From assembly GCF_002020135.1 (NCBI RefSeq), contig NZ_MPZS01000002.1, positions 744,001 to 808,000 on the forward strand: 64,000 nt of DNA. The letters are read 5' to 3'. This stretch comes from Thioclava marina. GTDB taxonomy: Bacteria > Pseudomonadota > Alphaproteobacteria > Rhodobacterales > Rhodobacteraceae. Within the stretch, counting starts at the first letter, position 1. Each line of letters starts with the position of its first letter. Under the pieces are notes generated by a model. The model ran no database searches, was not told the origin of the DNA, and was given only the letters and a program-made list of their open reading frames with translations. Position numbers and translations under genes: made by a program. Shown here one piece after another: positions 1 through 8,131 of the stretch.

Positions 1-215
1 ATTTCGCCATCGGCTTCGTGCTCGCGACCGGCATGATCCACGTGATCGGCGTGGGCGTCGGGCTGGTGCTGGAGCCGATCCGGCACGGGCAGTTCTCGAA
101 GCTGCTGGGCGTGCTCATCGCCGTGGTGGGACTGGGTTTCCTTGCGCTCGCTCTGGGCTATCTGCAATCGCAACTCGGTTTCCTGCAAGGCGGGCTGTAC
201 CTCTTTGGCAAGTGA
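1..215 (+). CDS. HupE/UreJ family protein, 3' end only
   Basis: The reading frame is open from the window edge, so about the last 70 residues of a larger protein are seen. They form two hydrophobic stretches with the pattern GFVLATGMIHVIGVGVGL, which I recognise as the C-terminal helices of the HupE/UreJ membrane family, whose members are linked to nickel uptake or hydrogenase/urease loci. The N-terminal histidine motifs that would confirm the family lie outside the window. The stop overlaps the start of the next gene, so the two are probably translated together. Substrate cannot be told from this fragment. Confidence 0.7.
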   Translation, partial: FAIGFVLATGMIHVIGVGVGLVLEPIRHGQFSKLLGVLIAVVGLGFLALALGYLQSQLGFLQGGLYLFGK

Positions 216-1008
216 GCTTTCACATCGCGAGACCACCACGCACGGCTGGCTGCGTCATCTGTGGGTGCTGGCGGGGCTGACGGCGCTGATCGTGCTGGCG
301 CTGATCCCGCCCGCCCAACGCGGCGAGACAGGCGCCTGGCTGATCCGCGACGCGCTCGCGGTCGAGCGGCTCTTCCCGATCTTCGGCTTCGGCATCGCGC
401 TTGCGCTGGTGCCGGTGCGGCGCGCGCAGATCGCGGCGCTTTTGTGGGTGATGGGCATGGGGCTGGGGCTCGCCTTCCGGATCGAGCTGATGGCCGCGCT
501 CCAGCAGATCCCCGGCGCGATTACGCATCACTTCCTGACCCTGCCGATCACCGCGATCACGGTGGGCGCGACACTGGCGCTCGGGCGTGGGCCGCGCCCG
601 GTGCTGATCGTGCCGGCGGGACTGATCCTCGGGATTTTCTACGCGCTCTCGGTGAAGCTGTCGGACCCGAGCTTTGGCGGCAGGCCGTGGATCTTCCTTG
701 CGGGCATGGGGCTTGCGATCTGGCTGATGGGCGCGGTCGTACTGATCCTGCGCAGCTGGCAGGCGAGCTGGTTCGAGATCGCGGGCCGGATCATCGGTAG
801 CTGGCTCGTGGCGATCGGCCTTCTCTACGGGGGCGTCGCGCTGATGGGCAACAAGCTCAAACCCAAGACCGCACCCCCGGCCAATGCCGCATCCGAGAAC
901 GCCCCCGCTGCGCAAAACGCCGTGCCCGGGGCCGATGAATTCCCCAGTTTCGGCGCCCCGCCCCCGGCCGCCCCGCCCGGCCAGAAAAAACCGGATTTCC
1001 AGCCATGA
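205..1008 (+). CDS. Multi-pass membrane protein of unknown function
   Basis: A 267-residue protein with about seven hydrophobic segments between residues 20 and 215, followed by a hydrophilic Pro/Ala-rich tail of about 50 residues. I chose TTG at 205, which overlaps the HupE stop by 11 bases; the frame also runs upstream to an ATG at 142, but that would place the start deep inside the HupE gene and add a non-hydrophobic, Cys-containing leader. I do not recognise a named family. Position between a HupE/UreJ gene and a DUF1007-like gene, with overlaps on both sides, suggests the three products work together at the cell envelope. That is inference from context. Confidence 0.65.
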   Translation: MASELSHRETTTHGWLRHLWVLAGLTALIVLALIPPAQRGETGAWLIRDALAVERLFPIFGFGIALALVPVRRAQIAALLWVMGMGLGLAFRIELMAALQQIPGAITHHFLTLPITAITVGATLALGRGPRPVLIVPAGLILGIFYALSVKLSDPSFGGRPWIFLAGMGLAIWLMGAVVLILRSWQASWFEIAGRIIGSWLVAIGLLYGGVALMGNKLKPKTAPPANAASENAPAAQNAVPGADEFPSFGAPPPAAPPGQKKPDFQP

Positions 1009-1589
1009 TCCGCCCAGTCCTGTTCGCCGCCCTTCTCGCGGCCACGCCGCTCACCTCGAACGCTCACCCCGAGGACGAGATCCTGATCCGCATGCTCGTC
1101 GGCATGGACAAGGGCCAGATCACCCATATCGGCGAGAGCTGGACCTTCGACCCCACCGTCTCCGACTGGCTGATCCAGAGCTTCGACGCCGATGGCGACG
1201 GACAGTTCTCGGGCGATGAACTCGGCGCTTTGCAGGAAGCTGCACGGCAGAACTCGGAGGGGTCCTATTTCTACACCCGGATCTGGAAAGGGACCGAGCA
1301 ACTGCCCGATCCGCAGATCTACGGCTTTCAGGCGACGGTGAAGGACGGCTCGGTGACGATGGCTTTCGCGCTGGCGCTCGCCGCGCCGGAAGACCCCAAC
1401 GCCCTGAGAATCGAGATGTATGACCCGGAAAATCTCACCGGTCTCGTGCCGGTGAAGGAGAACCCGGTGGTGATCCGTGGCTTGAACGATGGCGAGACCT
1501 GCGTGCCTGCGGTCGCGGTGAACAAGCCCGATATCCATGGCGGGCCCGATGCGATCCCGATCGCGCTGACGATGGCCTGCAACGGCTGA
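1005..1589 (+). CDS. DUF1007-like periplasmic protein with EF-hand loop
   Basis: A 194-residue protein with a signal peptide ending near SNA-H (residue 20) and a mature N-terminus starting HPEDE. Residues 61-72 (DADGDGQFSGDE) match the calcium-binding loop of an EF-hand, and the WTFDP segment at 46-50 resembles the DUF1007 family, which often sits beside nickel/cobalt-type transporters. The ATG overlaps the preceding stop by four bases (ATGA), so it is coupled to the upstream membrane gene. A role in sensing or binding divalent cations outside the membrane is plausible but not shown. Confidence 0.7.
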   Translation: MIRPVLFAALLAATPLTSNAHPEDEILIRMLVGMDKGQITHIGESWTFDPTVSDWLIQSFDADGDGQFSGDELGALQEAARQNSEGSYFYTRIWKGTEQLPDPQIYGFQATVKDGSVTMAFALALAAPEDPNALRIEMYDPENLTGLVPVKENPVVIRGLNDGETCVPAVAVNKPDIHGGPDAIPIALTMACNG

Positions 1590-1596
1590 ACCAGCT

Positions 1597-2466
1597 TCAG
1601 TTCGCCGCCACCCGCGCGCGCCAGAGCGTGAAGAGGCCCGCGCTTACCACCACCGCCGCACCGATCACCACATTCATCTCGAGCGCCTCGTGAAAAACGA
1701 GCACCCCCAGCGCCGAGGCGAAGACCAGTTGCAGATAGGCGAAAGGCTGGATCGCCGAGGCCTCGGCCACCTCATAGGCCTTGATCAGCAGGAAATGCCC
1801 GGTCGCGGCTGTAAAGCACAAGATCCCCATCCAGCCCCAGTCGGAGAGGATCATGTTCTCCCAGTGCCAGATGCCGACCGCAGTCACCACGACCGCCCCC
1901 ACGACGCCCGTATAGAAGAACGAGACCGAAGCCGGATCGACCCGCCCGACATAGCGCGTCATCAGCGAATAGAGCGCAAACAGGAGCGCCGCCGCCAGCG
2001 GGATCAGCGCGTAGGGAGAGAACACTCCAAAACCCGGTTGAAGGATGATCAGCACGCCGATGAAGCCGACCGCGATCGCGACCACCCGCCGCCAGCCCAC
2101 CTTCTCACCCAGAACGGGCCCCGACAGCGCCGCGACCAGCAGAGGATAGCAGGCAAAGACCGCGTGGGAATGCACGAGGCCCAGATAAACGAAGGCCTGC
2201 ACCATCACGATCACCTCGGTGATCAGGACGATGGACCGGATCAGCTGAACCCAAGGCAGGCCCGAGCGCGTCGCCCGTTTGATCCCGCCGGGGCTGCGCG
2301 CGGCGATTAACAGCACGAAGCCCGCGAAGAACCAGAACCGCACCATCAGCGCCATGTAGACGTTGTAAGTCTCTGCCAGATGGCGCGAGATCCCGTCCTG
2401 CATTGCGAAGATGAAGGTCACCGCTACCATCAGAAGGATGCCCTTGCGGTTCGACTGCTCAACCAT
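1597..2466 (-). CDS. DMT-superfamily (EamA) transporter
   Basis: A 289-residue integral membrane protein with about ten helices and the internal two-fold repeat of the EamA/RhaT drug-metabolite transporter superfamily. It starts MVEQSNRKGILLMVAVTFIF and has the early segment MQDGISRHLAETYNVYMALM typical of this group. Family members export or import amino acids, nucleosides or drugs; substrate is not predictable here. Its start overlaps the end of mnmD by eight bases, so both are read from one minus-strand transcript, although no functional link is obvious. Confidence 0.85.
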   Translation of the reverse strand: MVEQSNRKGILLMVAVTFIFAMQDGISRHLAETYNVYMALMVRFWFFAGFVLLIAARSPGGIKRATRSGLPWVQLIRSIVLITEVIVMVQAFVYLGLVHSHAVFACYPLLVAALSGPVLGEKVGWRRVVAIAVGFIGVLIILQPGFGVFSPYALIPLAAALLFALYSLMTRYVGRVDPASVSFFYTGVVGAVVVTAVGIWHWENMILSDWGWMGILCFTAATGHFLLIKAYEVAEASAIQPFAYLQLVFASALGVLVFHEALEMNVVIGAAVVVSAGLFTLWRARVAAN

Positions 2467-3133
2467 GTTTCACCCCGCGCGACATGTGCCTCTTGCGCCC
2501 GAAACCGGGCGAACGGCTGACCTCGAACCCGGCCTCTTCCAGCGCCCGGCGCACGAAGCCCGCCGCCGTATAGGTCGCGAATGTGCCATCCGGCGCGGTA
2601 TGGGCACCGACCTGAGCCATCAGCTCCTCACCCCAAAGCTCGGGGTTCTTAGCGGGGGAAAACCCGTCGAGGAACCACGCATCGACCTTCGCCTCCCATG
2701 CGGGCAGCTGCTCGCGCGCGTCGCCTTCGAGGATTTCGACGGCGACGGGACCAAGTTGAAACCGGCGCTGCCCGGCGGCCCAAGCGTCGAGATAAGGCCC
2801 CGCCACCGGAGCAACCTCGGGAAAGGCCTCCAGCGCGCGGGCGATTTCCTCGGCCTCCATCGGATAGGCCTCGAAGGAGGTGAAGCGGATCGGGCACTCC
2901 TCCGGACAAGCCAGCCGCAAAGCCAGCAGGTTCAGCCCCGTGCCAAATCCCAGTTCGGCCACCCGAAATCCCGGACGCAGCCGCGCGGGCAGATCATTGC
3001 CCGCGAGAAAGACGTGGCGCGTCTCGGCCAAGCCTCCGGCGAGGCTGAAATAGAGATCGTCGAAACGGCGCGAGACCGGCACGAGGCCGTCGCGCCAATC
3101 GAGATCGGCTTTGCTCTGGTCAGGGGCGTTCAT
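2459..3133 (-). CDS. mnmD: tRNA 5-methylaminomethyl-2-thiouridine methyltransferase MnmD
   Basis: A 224-residue SAM-dependent methyltransferase equivalent to the N-terminal half of MnmC. It would methylate nm5s2U to mnm5s2U at the tRNA wobble position. Residues 59-68 (AELGFGTGLN) are the SAM-binding loop and 157-168 (DGFSPAKNPELW) the signature of the family. I place the start at the ATG at 3133 because the protein then begins just before the conserved fold; an open frame continues upstream to 3430 but runs antisense through the neighbouring FAD gene. Forty-nine bases separate it from that divergent gene, which looks like the missing oxidoreductase half of MnmC. Confidence 0.88.
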   Translation of the reverse strand: MNAPDQSKADLDWRDGLVPVSRRFDDLYFSLAGGLAETRHVFLAGNDLPARLRPGFRVAELGFGTGLNLLALRLACPEECPIRFTSFEAYPMEAEEIARALEAFPEVAPVAGPYLDAWAAGQRRFQLGPVAVEILEGDAREQLPAWEAKVDAWFLDGFSPAKNPELWGEELMAQVGAHTAPDGTFATYTAAGFVRRALEEAGFEVSRSPGFGRKRHMSRGVKHG

Positions 3134-3182
3134 CGGGGATAGTCCAAGCTCACCGACCCAGCCTTGAAGCAGGAAGCGCGAA

Positions 3183-4232
3183 ATGACAAGCGGCAGACCC
3201 GACTTAACGGTGCGCGGCGGCGGCATCTTCGGCCTCGCCATCGCGTTTGAAGCCTCGAAGCGCGGCGCAAAGGTCCGGCTGATCGAGCGGACCCGCATCG
3301 GCGCTGGCAGTTCGGGCGGCCATGTCGGCGCGCTCGCCCCGCATGTCCCCGAGAACTGGAACCCGAAGAAACAGTTCCAGCTCGAAAGCCTGATGATGGC
3401 GGAAGCGTTCTGGGCCGAGGTGCAGCGCATCGGCGGAAAAGATCCGGGCTATGCGCGACTCGGTCGGATCCAGCCGCTGGCCGATGACGTTCAGGTCGCG
3501 CGGGCGAATGAACGTGCCGCAGGCGCCGCCGAACTCTGGAAAGGCTTCGCCACCTGGCGCCTCACCGAGGCCGCCGAATTCGCCCCCTTCGTGCCGCCCT
3601 CCCCCACCGGCCTCGTGATCCACGACACACTCTCGGCCCGCGCCAATCCCCGCGCGGCCGGGGCGGCACTCGTCGCGGCCCTAGAGACGATGGGCGCCGA
3701 GATCATCATCGGTGAGGCCGAGGAGATCGGCGCCGTGATCCACGCGACCGGCGCGCCGGGTTTGGCAGAACTGAACGTCGCTTTCGGCAAGACCGTCGGC
3801 ACCGGCGTGAAAGGGCAATCGGCCCTTTTCCAATATGCCGCGGGCGCGGCCCCTCAACTCTATGCCGAGAGCCTGCACATCATCCCCCATGCCGACGGCA
3901 CCGTCGCGATCGGCTCAACCTCGGAGCGGGACTTCGACGCCCCCGACACGACCGACGCCCAACTCGACACGCTGATCGAGAAAGCCCGCGCGTTGTGCCC
4001 GCCGCTCGCCGAGGCCCCGGTGATCGACCGCTGGGCCGGCGTGCGCCCGCGCGCCAAATCCCGCGCGCCGATGCTGGGCGGCTGGCCGGATCGTCCCGGC
4101 CATTTCATCGCCAATGGCGGGTTCAAGATCGGCTTCGGGATGGCGCCGAAAGCGGCGCAGGTGATGACGGATTTGGTGCTCGACGAGCATGACGCGATCC
4201 CCGAGGGGTTTCGCGTGACGGATAACCTGTGA
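3183..4232 (+). CDS. FAD-dependent oxidoreductase, MnmC C-terminal-domain-like
   Basis: A 349-residue protein of the DAO family (glycine oxidase, D-amino-acid dehydrogenase). The dinucleotide-binding motif GGGIFG is at residues 12-17, followed by an acidic/basic strand end LIERTRIGAGSSGGHVG, and the C-terminus has the FAD-contacting segment FIANGGFKIGFGMAPKAA. Its partner in a divergent arrangement is the stand-alone MnmD; in enterobacteria the two activities are fused in MnmC, whose C-terminal FAD domain removes the carboxymethyl group from cmnm5s2U. That makes this a candidate for the separated second domain, but a general D-amino-acid or glycine oxidase is equally compatible with the motifs. 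Confidence 0.75.
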   Translation: MTSGRPDLTVRGGGIFGLAIAFEASKRGAKVRLIERTRIGAGSSGGHVGALAPHVPENWNPKKQFQLESLMMAEAFWAEVQRIGGKDPGYARLGRIQPLADDVQVARANERAAGAAELWKGFATWRLTEAAEFAPFVPPSPTGLVIHDTLSARANPRAAGAALVAALETMGAEIIIGEAEEIGAVIHATGAPGLAELNVAFGKTVGTGVKGQSALFQYAAGAAPQLYAESLHIIPHADGTVAIGSTSERDFDAPDTTDAQLDTLIEKARALCPPLAEAPVIDRWAGVRPRAKSRAPMLGGWPDRPGHFIANGGFKIGFGMAPKAAQVMTDLVLDEHDAIPEGFRVTDNL

Positions 4233-4233
4233 A

Positions 4234-4480
4234 AGGGGGGCGCTGCCCCCTCTGGCCTGCGGCCATTCACCCCCGGGATATTTCGACCAAGAGGAAGTTA
4301 AACGCTCTTTAACCAGAATCGCGTGAATCTGGAGTCGCGGAACAGGCGGGGACGCCGATGGCCGCCCAAGGGGAAGCGCCCGGCCAGCCACCCGAAGACG
4401 GTTCGAGCCGGGCGTTTTTTCTTCCTCTTGGTCGAAATATCCCGGGGGGCGCGCGTCAGCGTGCGGGGGCAGCGCCCCCT
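4234..4480. repeat. Intergenic palindromic repeat element, copy 1
   Basis: About 247 bases between two convergent genes. Outer short hairpins GGGGGCGCTGCCCCC (4236-4250) and GGGGGCAGCGCCCCC (4465-4479) flank perfectly inverted 27-base arms (4271-4297 and 4421-4447; both read GATATTTCGACCAAGAGGAAG toward the centre). The core holds CTTTAACCAGAATC, GACGCCGATG and a stem CGCCCGGC/GCCGGGCG (4377-4414) followed by six T residues, which looks like a plus-strand terminator. The right arm runs into the end of the fatty acid hydroxylase gene and supplies its last codons. A second full copy is at 27239-27485 and a partial one at 40531-40675. Confidence 0.85.
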
Positions 4481-5202
4481 CCGACGAGGCCTGCCCGCGC
4501 GACCTCCCGATCCGTGATCCCGAAGCGCGGCGCGAATTTCTCGCGTGCGGCAATCAGTCGTGGATCGTCGGGGCGCAGGCCGAGGGTGCGGATGAACTCG
4601 ACTCGGCTTTGGGTTTTCAGCTCATCGCGCGAGATCGCGGTGCCCATGAGACGGTCGATCACCTCGCCGCCTGCGGTGACGTGGAACCATTTCGAGAAGT
4701 CGCGGAAATGGTGCTGGTTGTGCAAGGTCGAGACATGGCGCTCGATCGCGGTTTTCTTCACCGTGACATGGGCGGTGGTGTGGAACCACTCATAGGCGAG
4801 GAAGGTCGCTGCGCCGCCAAGCGGGACGATTGCGACGGCGATGTCGAACGCGTGAGGCATCTCGAGCAGCGACAGGATCCCCCAGAGAAGCGCGGTATTG
4901 CCGACCAGCACCGGCACGATCACCGAGAGCGGCGCGAAGAGAAGCGGCCAGCAGGTCGGGAATTCATGATGGCCGTAATGCACCCGGTAGAGCCAGTTGA
5001 AGGCCCATTGCCGTTTCGGGGGCGCCATGTGGAAGATGTAGCGGTGCAGCCCGTATTCATTGAGCATCTGCGCCGGGATGCCCAGGAGCGCCACGGCCCA
5101 GAGCCAGGCGGGCCCTTGCGCGATCCACCACGCCGCCGCCGCGACGACCACGATCATCACCCAGATCGACAGATGGGACAGCATCAGCCGCAGCCGCATC
5201 AC
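4456..5202 (-). CDS. Fatty acid hydroxylase / sterol desaturase family protein
   Basis: A 248-residue membrane di-iron enzyme. The four histidine clusters of the superfamily are present in order: HRYIFH (53-58), HYGHH (75-79), H141 with H145, and HNQHH (161-165), spaced by hydrophobic helices at about 12-45 and 88-138. Such enzymes hydroxylate or desaturate lipid chains or carotenoids using O2; the substrate is not evident. The last residues, GGGAAPAR, are encoded by the arm of an intergenic repeat, so the C-terminus may have been reshaped when that element inserted. The next gene upstream, mnhG, ends 71 bases away but is probably a separate unit. Confidence 0.85.
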   Translation of the reverse strand: MMRLRLMLSHLSIWVMIVVVAAAAWWIAQGPAWLWAVALLGIPAQMLNEYGLHRYIFHMAPPKRQWAFNWLYRVHYGHHEFPTCWPLLFAPLSVIVPVLVGNTALLWGILSLLEMPHAFDIAVAIVPLGGAATFLAYEWFHTTAHVTVKKTAIERHVSTLHNQHHFRDFSKWFHVTAGGEVIDRLMGTAISRDELKTQSRVEFIRTLGLRPDDPRLIAAREKFAPRFGITDREVARAGLVGGGAAPAR

Positions 5203-5273
5203 GAAACCTCCCCGAAATCTCCTCCGGGGTCAGCGTGACACGGCGCGGGCCATGCTCAAAGCGTTTCGCGACG

Positions 5274-5693
5274 TCAGTCGGCCTTGTCCGCGGCCTCGGT
5301 CTCGCGCTCGACCGCCAGTTCGCCCTCCGAGGTGTCGGCATCGGCGGTGTGCACCGCCCAGTCGCCCTCGCCCGCGGGTTTGGGCAGTTTCTCGGCTGGC
5401 CAGTCGCGGAAGATATTCGCCTTCGAGATGAAATGCGCGGTGATCGGCGCGGTGAGGAAGATGAACACCGTCACCATCAGCTCGTGCAGCGTCAGGTGGC
5501 CCTGCTTGACCGCGAACCAGACCATCGAGGCGATCAGGATCGAGCCCACGCCCAGCGTCGCGGCCTTGGTGGGCGCGTGCAGGCGCGTCATCGGGTCGGG
5601 CAGTTTCACCAGGCCGAAGCTGCCGACGAGACCGAAGACGCCGCCGATCACGAGCAGCGCGGAAATCACGATATCCCAGAACATCTCCATCAC
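5274..5693 (-). CDS. mnhG: Mrp/Pha cation-proton antiporter subunit G
   Basis: A 139-residue protein with three helices in the first 90 residues and the MnhG/PhaG signature GSFGLVKLPDPMTRLHAPTK near residues 24-43. The last 45 residues are a charged cytoplasmic tail rich in Glu and Ala (EGELAVERETEAADKAD), longer than the core family needs. It is the final gene of the minus-strand Mrp operon, four bases after mnhF. Subunit G is required for assembly and activity of the complex that exchanges Na+ or K+ for protons. Confidence 0.92.
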   Translation of the reverse strand: MMEMFWDIVISALLVIGGVFGLVGSFGLVKLPDPMTRLHAPTKAATLGVGSILIASMVWFAVKQGHLTLHELMVTVFIFLTAPITAHFISKANIFRDWPAEKLPKPAGEGDWAVHTADADTSEGELAVERETEAADKAD

Positions 5694-5697
5694 ACCC

Positions 5698-5967
5698 TCA
5701 CTCGATAATGTCGCCGCGCAGGATGAATTTCGCGAAGGCCACCGTCGCCACGAAACCGGTCATCGCGTAGAGGATCGAGGCCTCGAAGAAGAGCGCGGTG
5801 CCCTCCCAGATCCCGAAGAGCACGATCATCGCGATCGCGTTCACCGCCATCGTGTCGAGCGCCAGAACCCGATCAGTCACCCCGGGCGCTTTCACGACCC
5901 GGTAGAGATTGAACAGAAGCGCCAGCGAATAGCAGGCGATGGCGAAGATCAGGGCATAGGTGATCAT
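5698..5967 (-). CDS. mnhF: Mrp/Pha cation-proton antiporter subunit F
   Basis: An 89-residue protein with three helices. The segment VTDRVLALDTMAVNAIAMIV is the family signature (PhaF/MnhF/MrpF). The start codon overlaps the mnhE stop as ATGA, so translation is coupled. MrpF is one of the small membrane subunits of the hetero-oligomeric antiporter; its exact role in transport is not defined by sequence. Confidence 0.93.
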   Translation of the reverse strand: MITYALIFAIACYSLALLFNLYRVVKAPGVTDRVLALDTMAVNAIAMIVLFGIWEGTALFFEASILYAMTGFVATVAFAKFILRGDIIE

Positions 5968-6455
5968 TCGAAAATCTCCTTCAGGCGGGCCTCGTAGCGG
6001 GTCTTGATCTCATCGCGCACAGCATCGGCGTCCGGCGCGTGCAGGCAGTGGACCAGCAGCGAATGGCCGTCGGCGGCCAGCTCCGCCGTGAGCGTGCCGG
6101 GCGTCATGGTGATCGTACCGGCGAGCACCGTGATCGCCTCGGGTTCGACGATGTCGAGCGGCACCGAGACCCAGGCCGGGTGCAGCTTGGAATTGGGCAT
6201 GAAGAGCACGATCTTCGCCACGGTGATATTGGCGACGATGATGTCCCAGAACACCACGAGGATATATTCGAGGATCTTCACCGGATTGCCGATGCGCGGC
6301 CGCGCGGGCCAGTAAGGCGCGGTCAGCCACGGGATCGCGAGCCCCACGAGGATCGCGAAGACCAGCGAGTTGATCGTGTAGGCATTCGCCAGGAGCAGCC
6401 AGACGATCGTCAGCGTCAGCGTCAGATAGGGGTGCGGCAGGATCTTGCGGATCAT
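5964..6455 (-). CDS. mnhE: Mrp/Pha cation-proton antiporter subunit E
   Basis: A 163-residue protein starting MIRKILPHPYLTLTLTIVWLL, with two N-terminal helices and a soluble C-terminal half containing TMTPGTLTAEL, the conserved MnhE motif. I chose the ATG at 6455 because a strong purine-rich ribosome site (GGGAGGG) lies just before it; the frame can be extended to a TTG at 6473, but that has no such site. It lies 14 bases after mnhD. The subunit is needed for full complex stability in studied Mrp systems. Confidence 0.92.
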   Translation of the reverse strand: MIRKILPHPYLTLTLTIVWLLLANAYTINSLVFAILVGLAIPWLTAPYWPARPRIGNPVKILEYILVVFWDIIVANITVAKIVLFMPNSKLHPAWVSVPLDIVEPEAITVLAGTITMTPGTLTAELAADGHSLLVHCLHAPDADAVRDEIKTRYEARLKEIFE

Positions 6456-6469
6456 CTTGGTCCCTCCCC

Positions 6470-8131
6470 TCAATGCGCCGCGGCCGGGGCGTCATGCCCG
6501 GTCTCGGTCTGGGTGTCGGTTGCGTGACCGTCTTCGGAGCGCATTTCCTCGATCACCTCCATATGGCCGTGATCCTGGGCGCCGATCCGGGCGGCCTCCT
6601 GCGCGCGCGCCTCGGCGCCTGCCAGAACCGCATCGGTATATTGCGCGGGCGTGAAGAGCTGGGCGGCGGTACCTTGCAGCCAGTTGCTTGCAGGGCCGGC
6701 CAGAACCGTCAGCGCGACCGAACCCGCCAGCAGGATGCCGGTGGCGGTGAAGGCCAGCGCCGGAGAGCTTGCATCTTTCGAGGGTTGCGGGCGTTCGTCC
6801 TCTTCGGCCTCGACCGCATAGGAGCGCCAGAACACCTGGCTGCCCGCGCGCCCGAAGCCGACGATGGCGATGAGCGAGGTGATCAGCACAGCCGCCCAAA
6901 GCCCCCATTGTCCGCGCGTGGCGTCGAGGATCATCAACTTGCCGAGGAAGCCCGACAGCGGCGGCATCCCCGCCATCGCGATCGCGCCCGCGAAGAACAG
7001 CGCCGCGATCAGCCCGTGCTGGGCGATCTTCGGCGCATCGCTCAGCGACAGCCCCCAGCGGCCCCGGCGCTCGCGCACCAGATCGGCGATCAGGAACAGC
7101 GCGGCGGCGACCAGCGTGGAATGGACCATGTAGTAGAGCCCCGCCGAGGTCGCGCCTTGGGTGAATTGCGAGAAGGCCAGCATCATCGTGCCGACCGAGC
7201 CGATCACCGAATAGGCGACCACCCGCCCCAGCGACCGCGCGCCGAGAATACCGACCATACCGATCACCAGCGTCACCATCGCGGCGGGCAGCAGGATGTC
7301 ATGGGCGAGCGTCCCGGTCGTGCCGGAGATCGGGAAGATCAGCGTGTAGACCCGGACGATCGCATAGACGCCGACCTTGGTCATGATCGCGAACAGCGCC
7401 GCCACCGGACCGGGCGCGTTGGTATAGGTCGCGGGCAGCCAGAACTGGAACGGCACCAGTGCGGCTTTCACCGCGAAGACCAGCATCAGGAGCGCCGCGC
7501 CCACCTTGATCAGCGCAGTCTCATCGGCCGGCATCTGCGCCACTTTCACCGCCAGATCGGCCATGTTGAGCGTGCCCGCCACCGAGTAGATCGTGCCGAG
7601 CGCGAACAGGAACAGCGTCGAGCCCGCGAGGTTGTAGACCACATATTGCACGCCGGACTTCAGCCGCGCGCGCCCGCCTCCGTGGATCATCAGACCATAG
7701 GAGGCGATCAGCAGCACTTCGAAGAAGACGAAGAGGTTGAAGGCGTCGCCGGTGAGGAAGGCGCCGTTGATCCCCATCATCTGGAACTGCATCAGCGAGT
7801 GGAAGTGCCAGCCGCGCTTGTCCCAGCCAGAGCCGATCGCATAGAGCACGATCACGAGGCCGAGGATCGAGGTCAGCAGCAGCATCAGCGCCGAGAGCCG
7901 GTCGAGAACGAGAACAATCCCGTAGGGCGGCTCCCAATCGCCGAGGCGGTAGACTTCGGGCGGATGGGTCGAGGCCGACACCATCAGCACGATCGCCAGC
8001 ACCAGGAGCGCCGACATGCCAAGGATCGAGGCCACGCGCTGCGTGACCAGATCGTAGCGCATCCACAGCACGATCAGCGGCGCGAGCATTGCCGGGATGA
8101 CGACCGGCGCGATGATCCAGTGGTCCATCAT
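6470..8131 (-). CDS. mnhD: Mrp/Pha cation-proton antiporter subunit D
   Basis: A 553-residue protein with about 14 helices, homologous to the proton-pumping subunits of respiratory complex I (NuoL/M/N). The proton-channel segment with a lysine in SGVQYVVYNLAGSTLFLFALG and the region KAALVPFQFWLPATYTNAPG are typical of MnhD/PhaD. The C-terminal 80 residues are soluble, His- and Glu-rich (HGHMEVIEEM; HATDTQTETGH) and look like a lineage-specific tail. The start overlaps mnhC by four bases. Together with subunit A it forms the ion-translocating core. Confidence 0.94.
   Translation of the reverse strand: MMDHWIIAPVVIPAMLAPLIVLWMRYDLVTQRVASILGMSALLVLAIVLMVSASTHPPEVYRLGDWEPPYGIVLVLDRLSALMLLLTSILGLVIVLYAIGSGWDKRGWHFHSLMQFQMMGINGAFLTGDAFNLFVFFEVLLIASYGLMIHGGGRARLKSGVQYVVYNLAGSTLFLFALGTIYSVAGTLNMADLAVKVAQMPADETALIKVGAALLMLVFAVKAALVPFQFWLPATYTNAPGPVAALFAIMTKVGVYAIVRVYTLIFPISGTTGTLAHDILLPAAMVTLVIGMVGILGARSLGRVVAYSVIGSVGTMMLAFSQFTQGATSAGLYYMVHSTLVAAALFLIADLVRERRGRWGLSLSDAPKIAQHGLIAALFFAGAIAMAGMPPLSGFLGKLMILDATRGQWGLWAAVLITSLIAIVGFGRAGSQVFWRSYAVEAEEDERPQPSKDASSPALAFTATGILLAGSVALTVLAGPASNWLQGTAAQLFTPAQYTDAVLAGAEARAQEAARIGAQDHGHMEVIEEMRSEDGHATDTQTETGHDAPAAAH

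Noticed and set aside
4298-4312. TTAA-N7-TTAA in repeat copy 1, resembling a CtrA box
   Set aside because: Copy 2 keeps only the second half (TTTAACC), so the full motif is not conserved and may be chance in an AT-richer patch.
4358-4500. Possible short peptide encoded in the core of the intergenic repeat
   Set aside because: The frame is shared by both copies, but most differing codons change the amino acid, there is no ribosome site, and stem pairing explains the conservation better.
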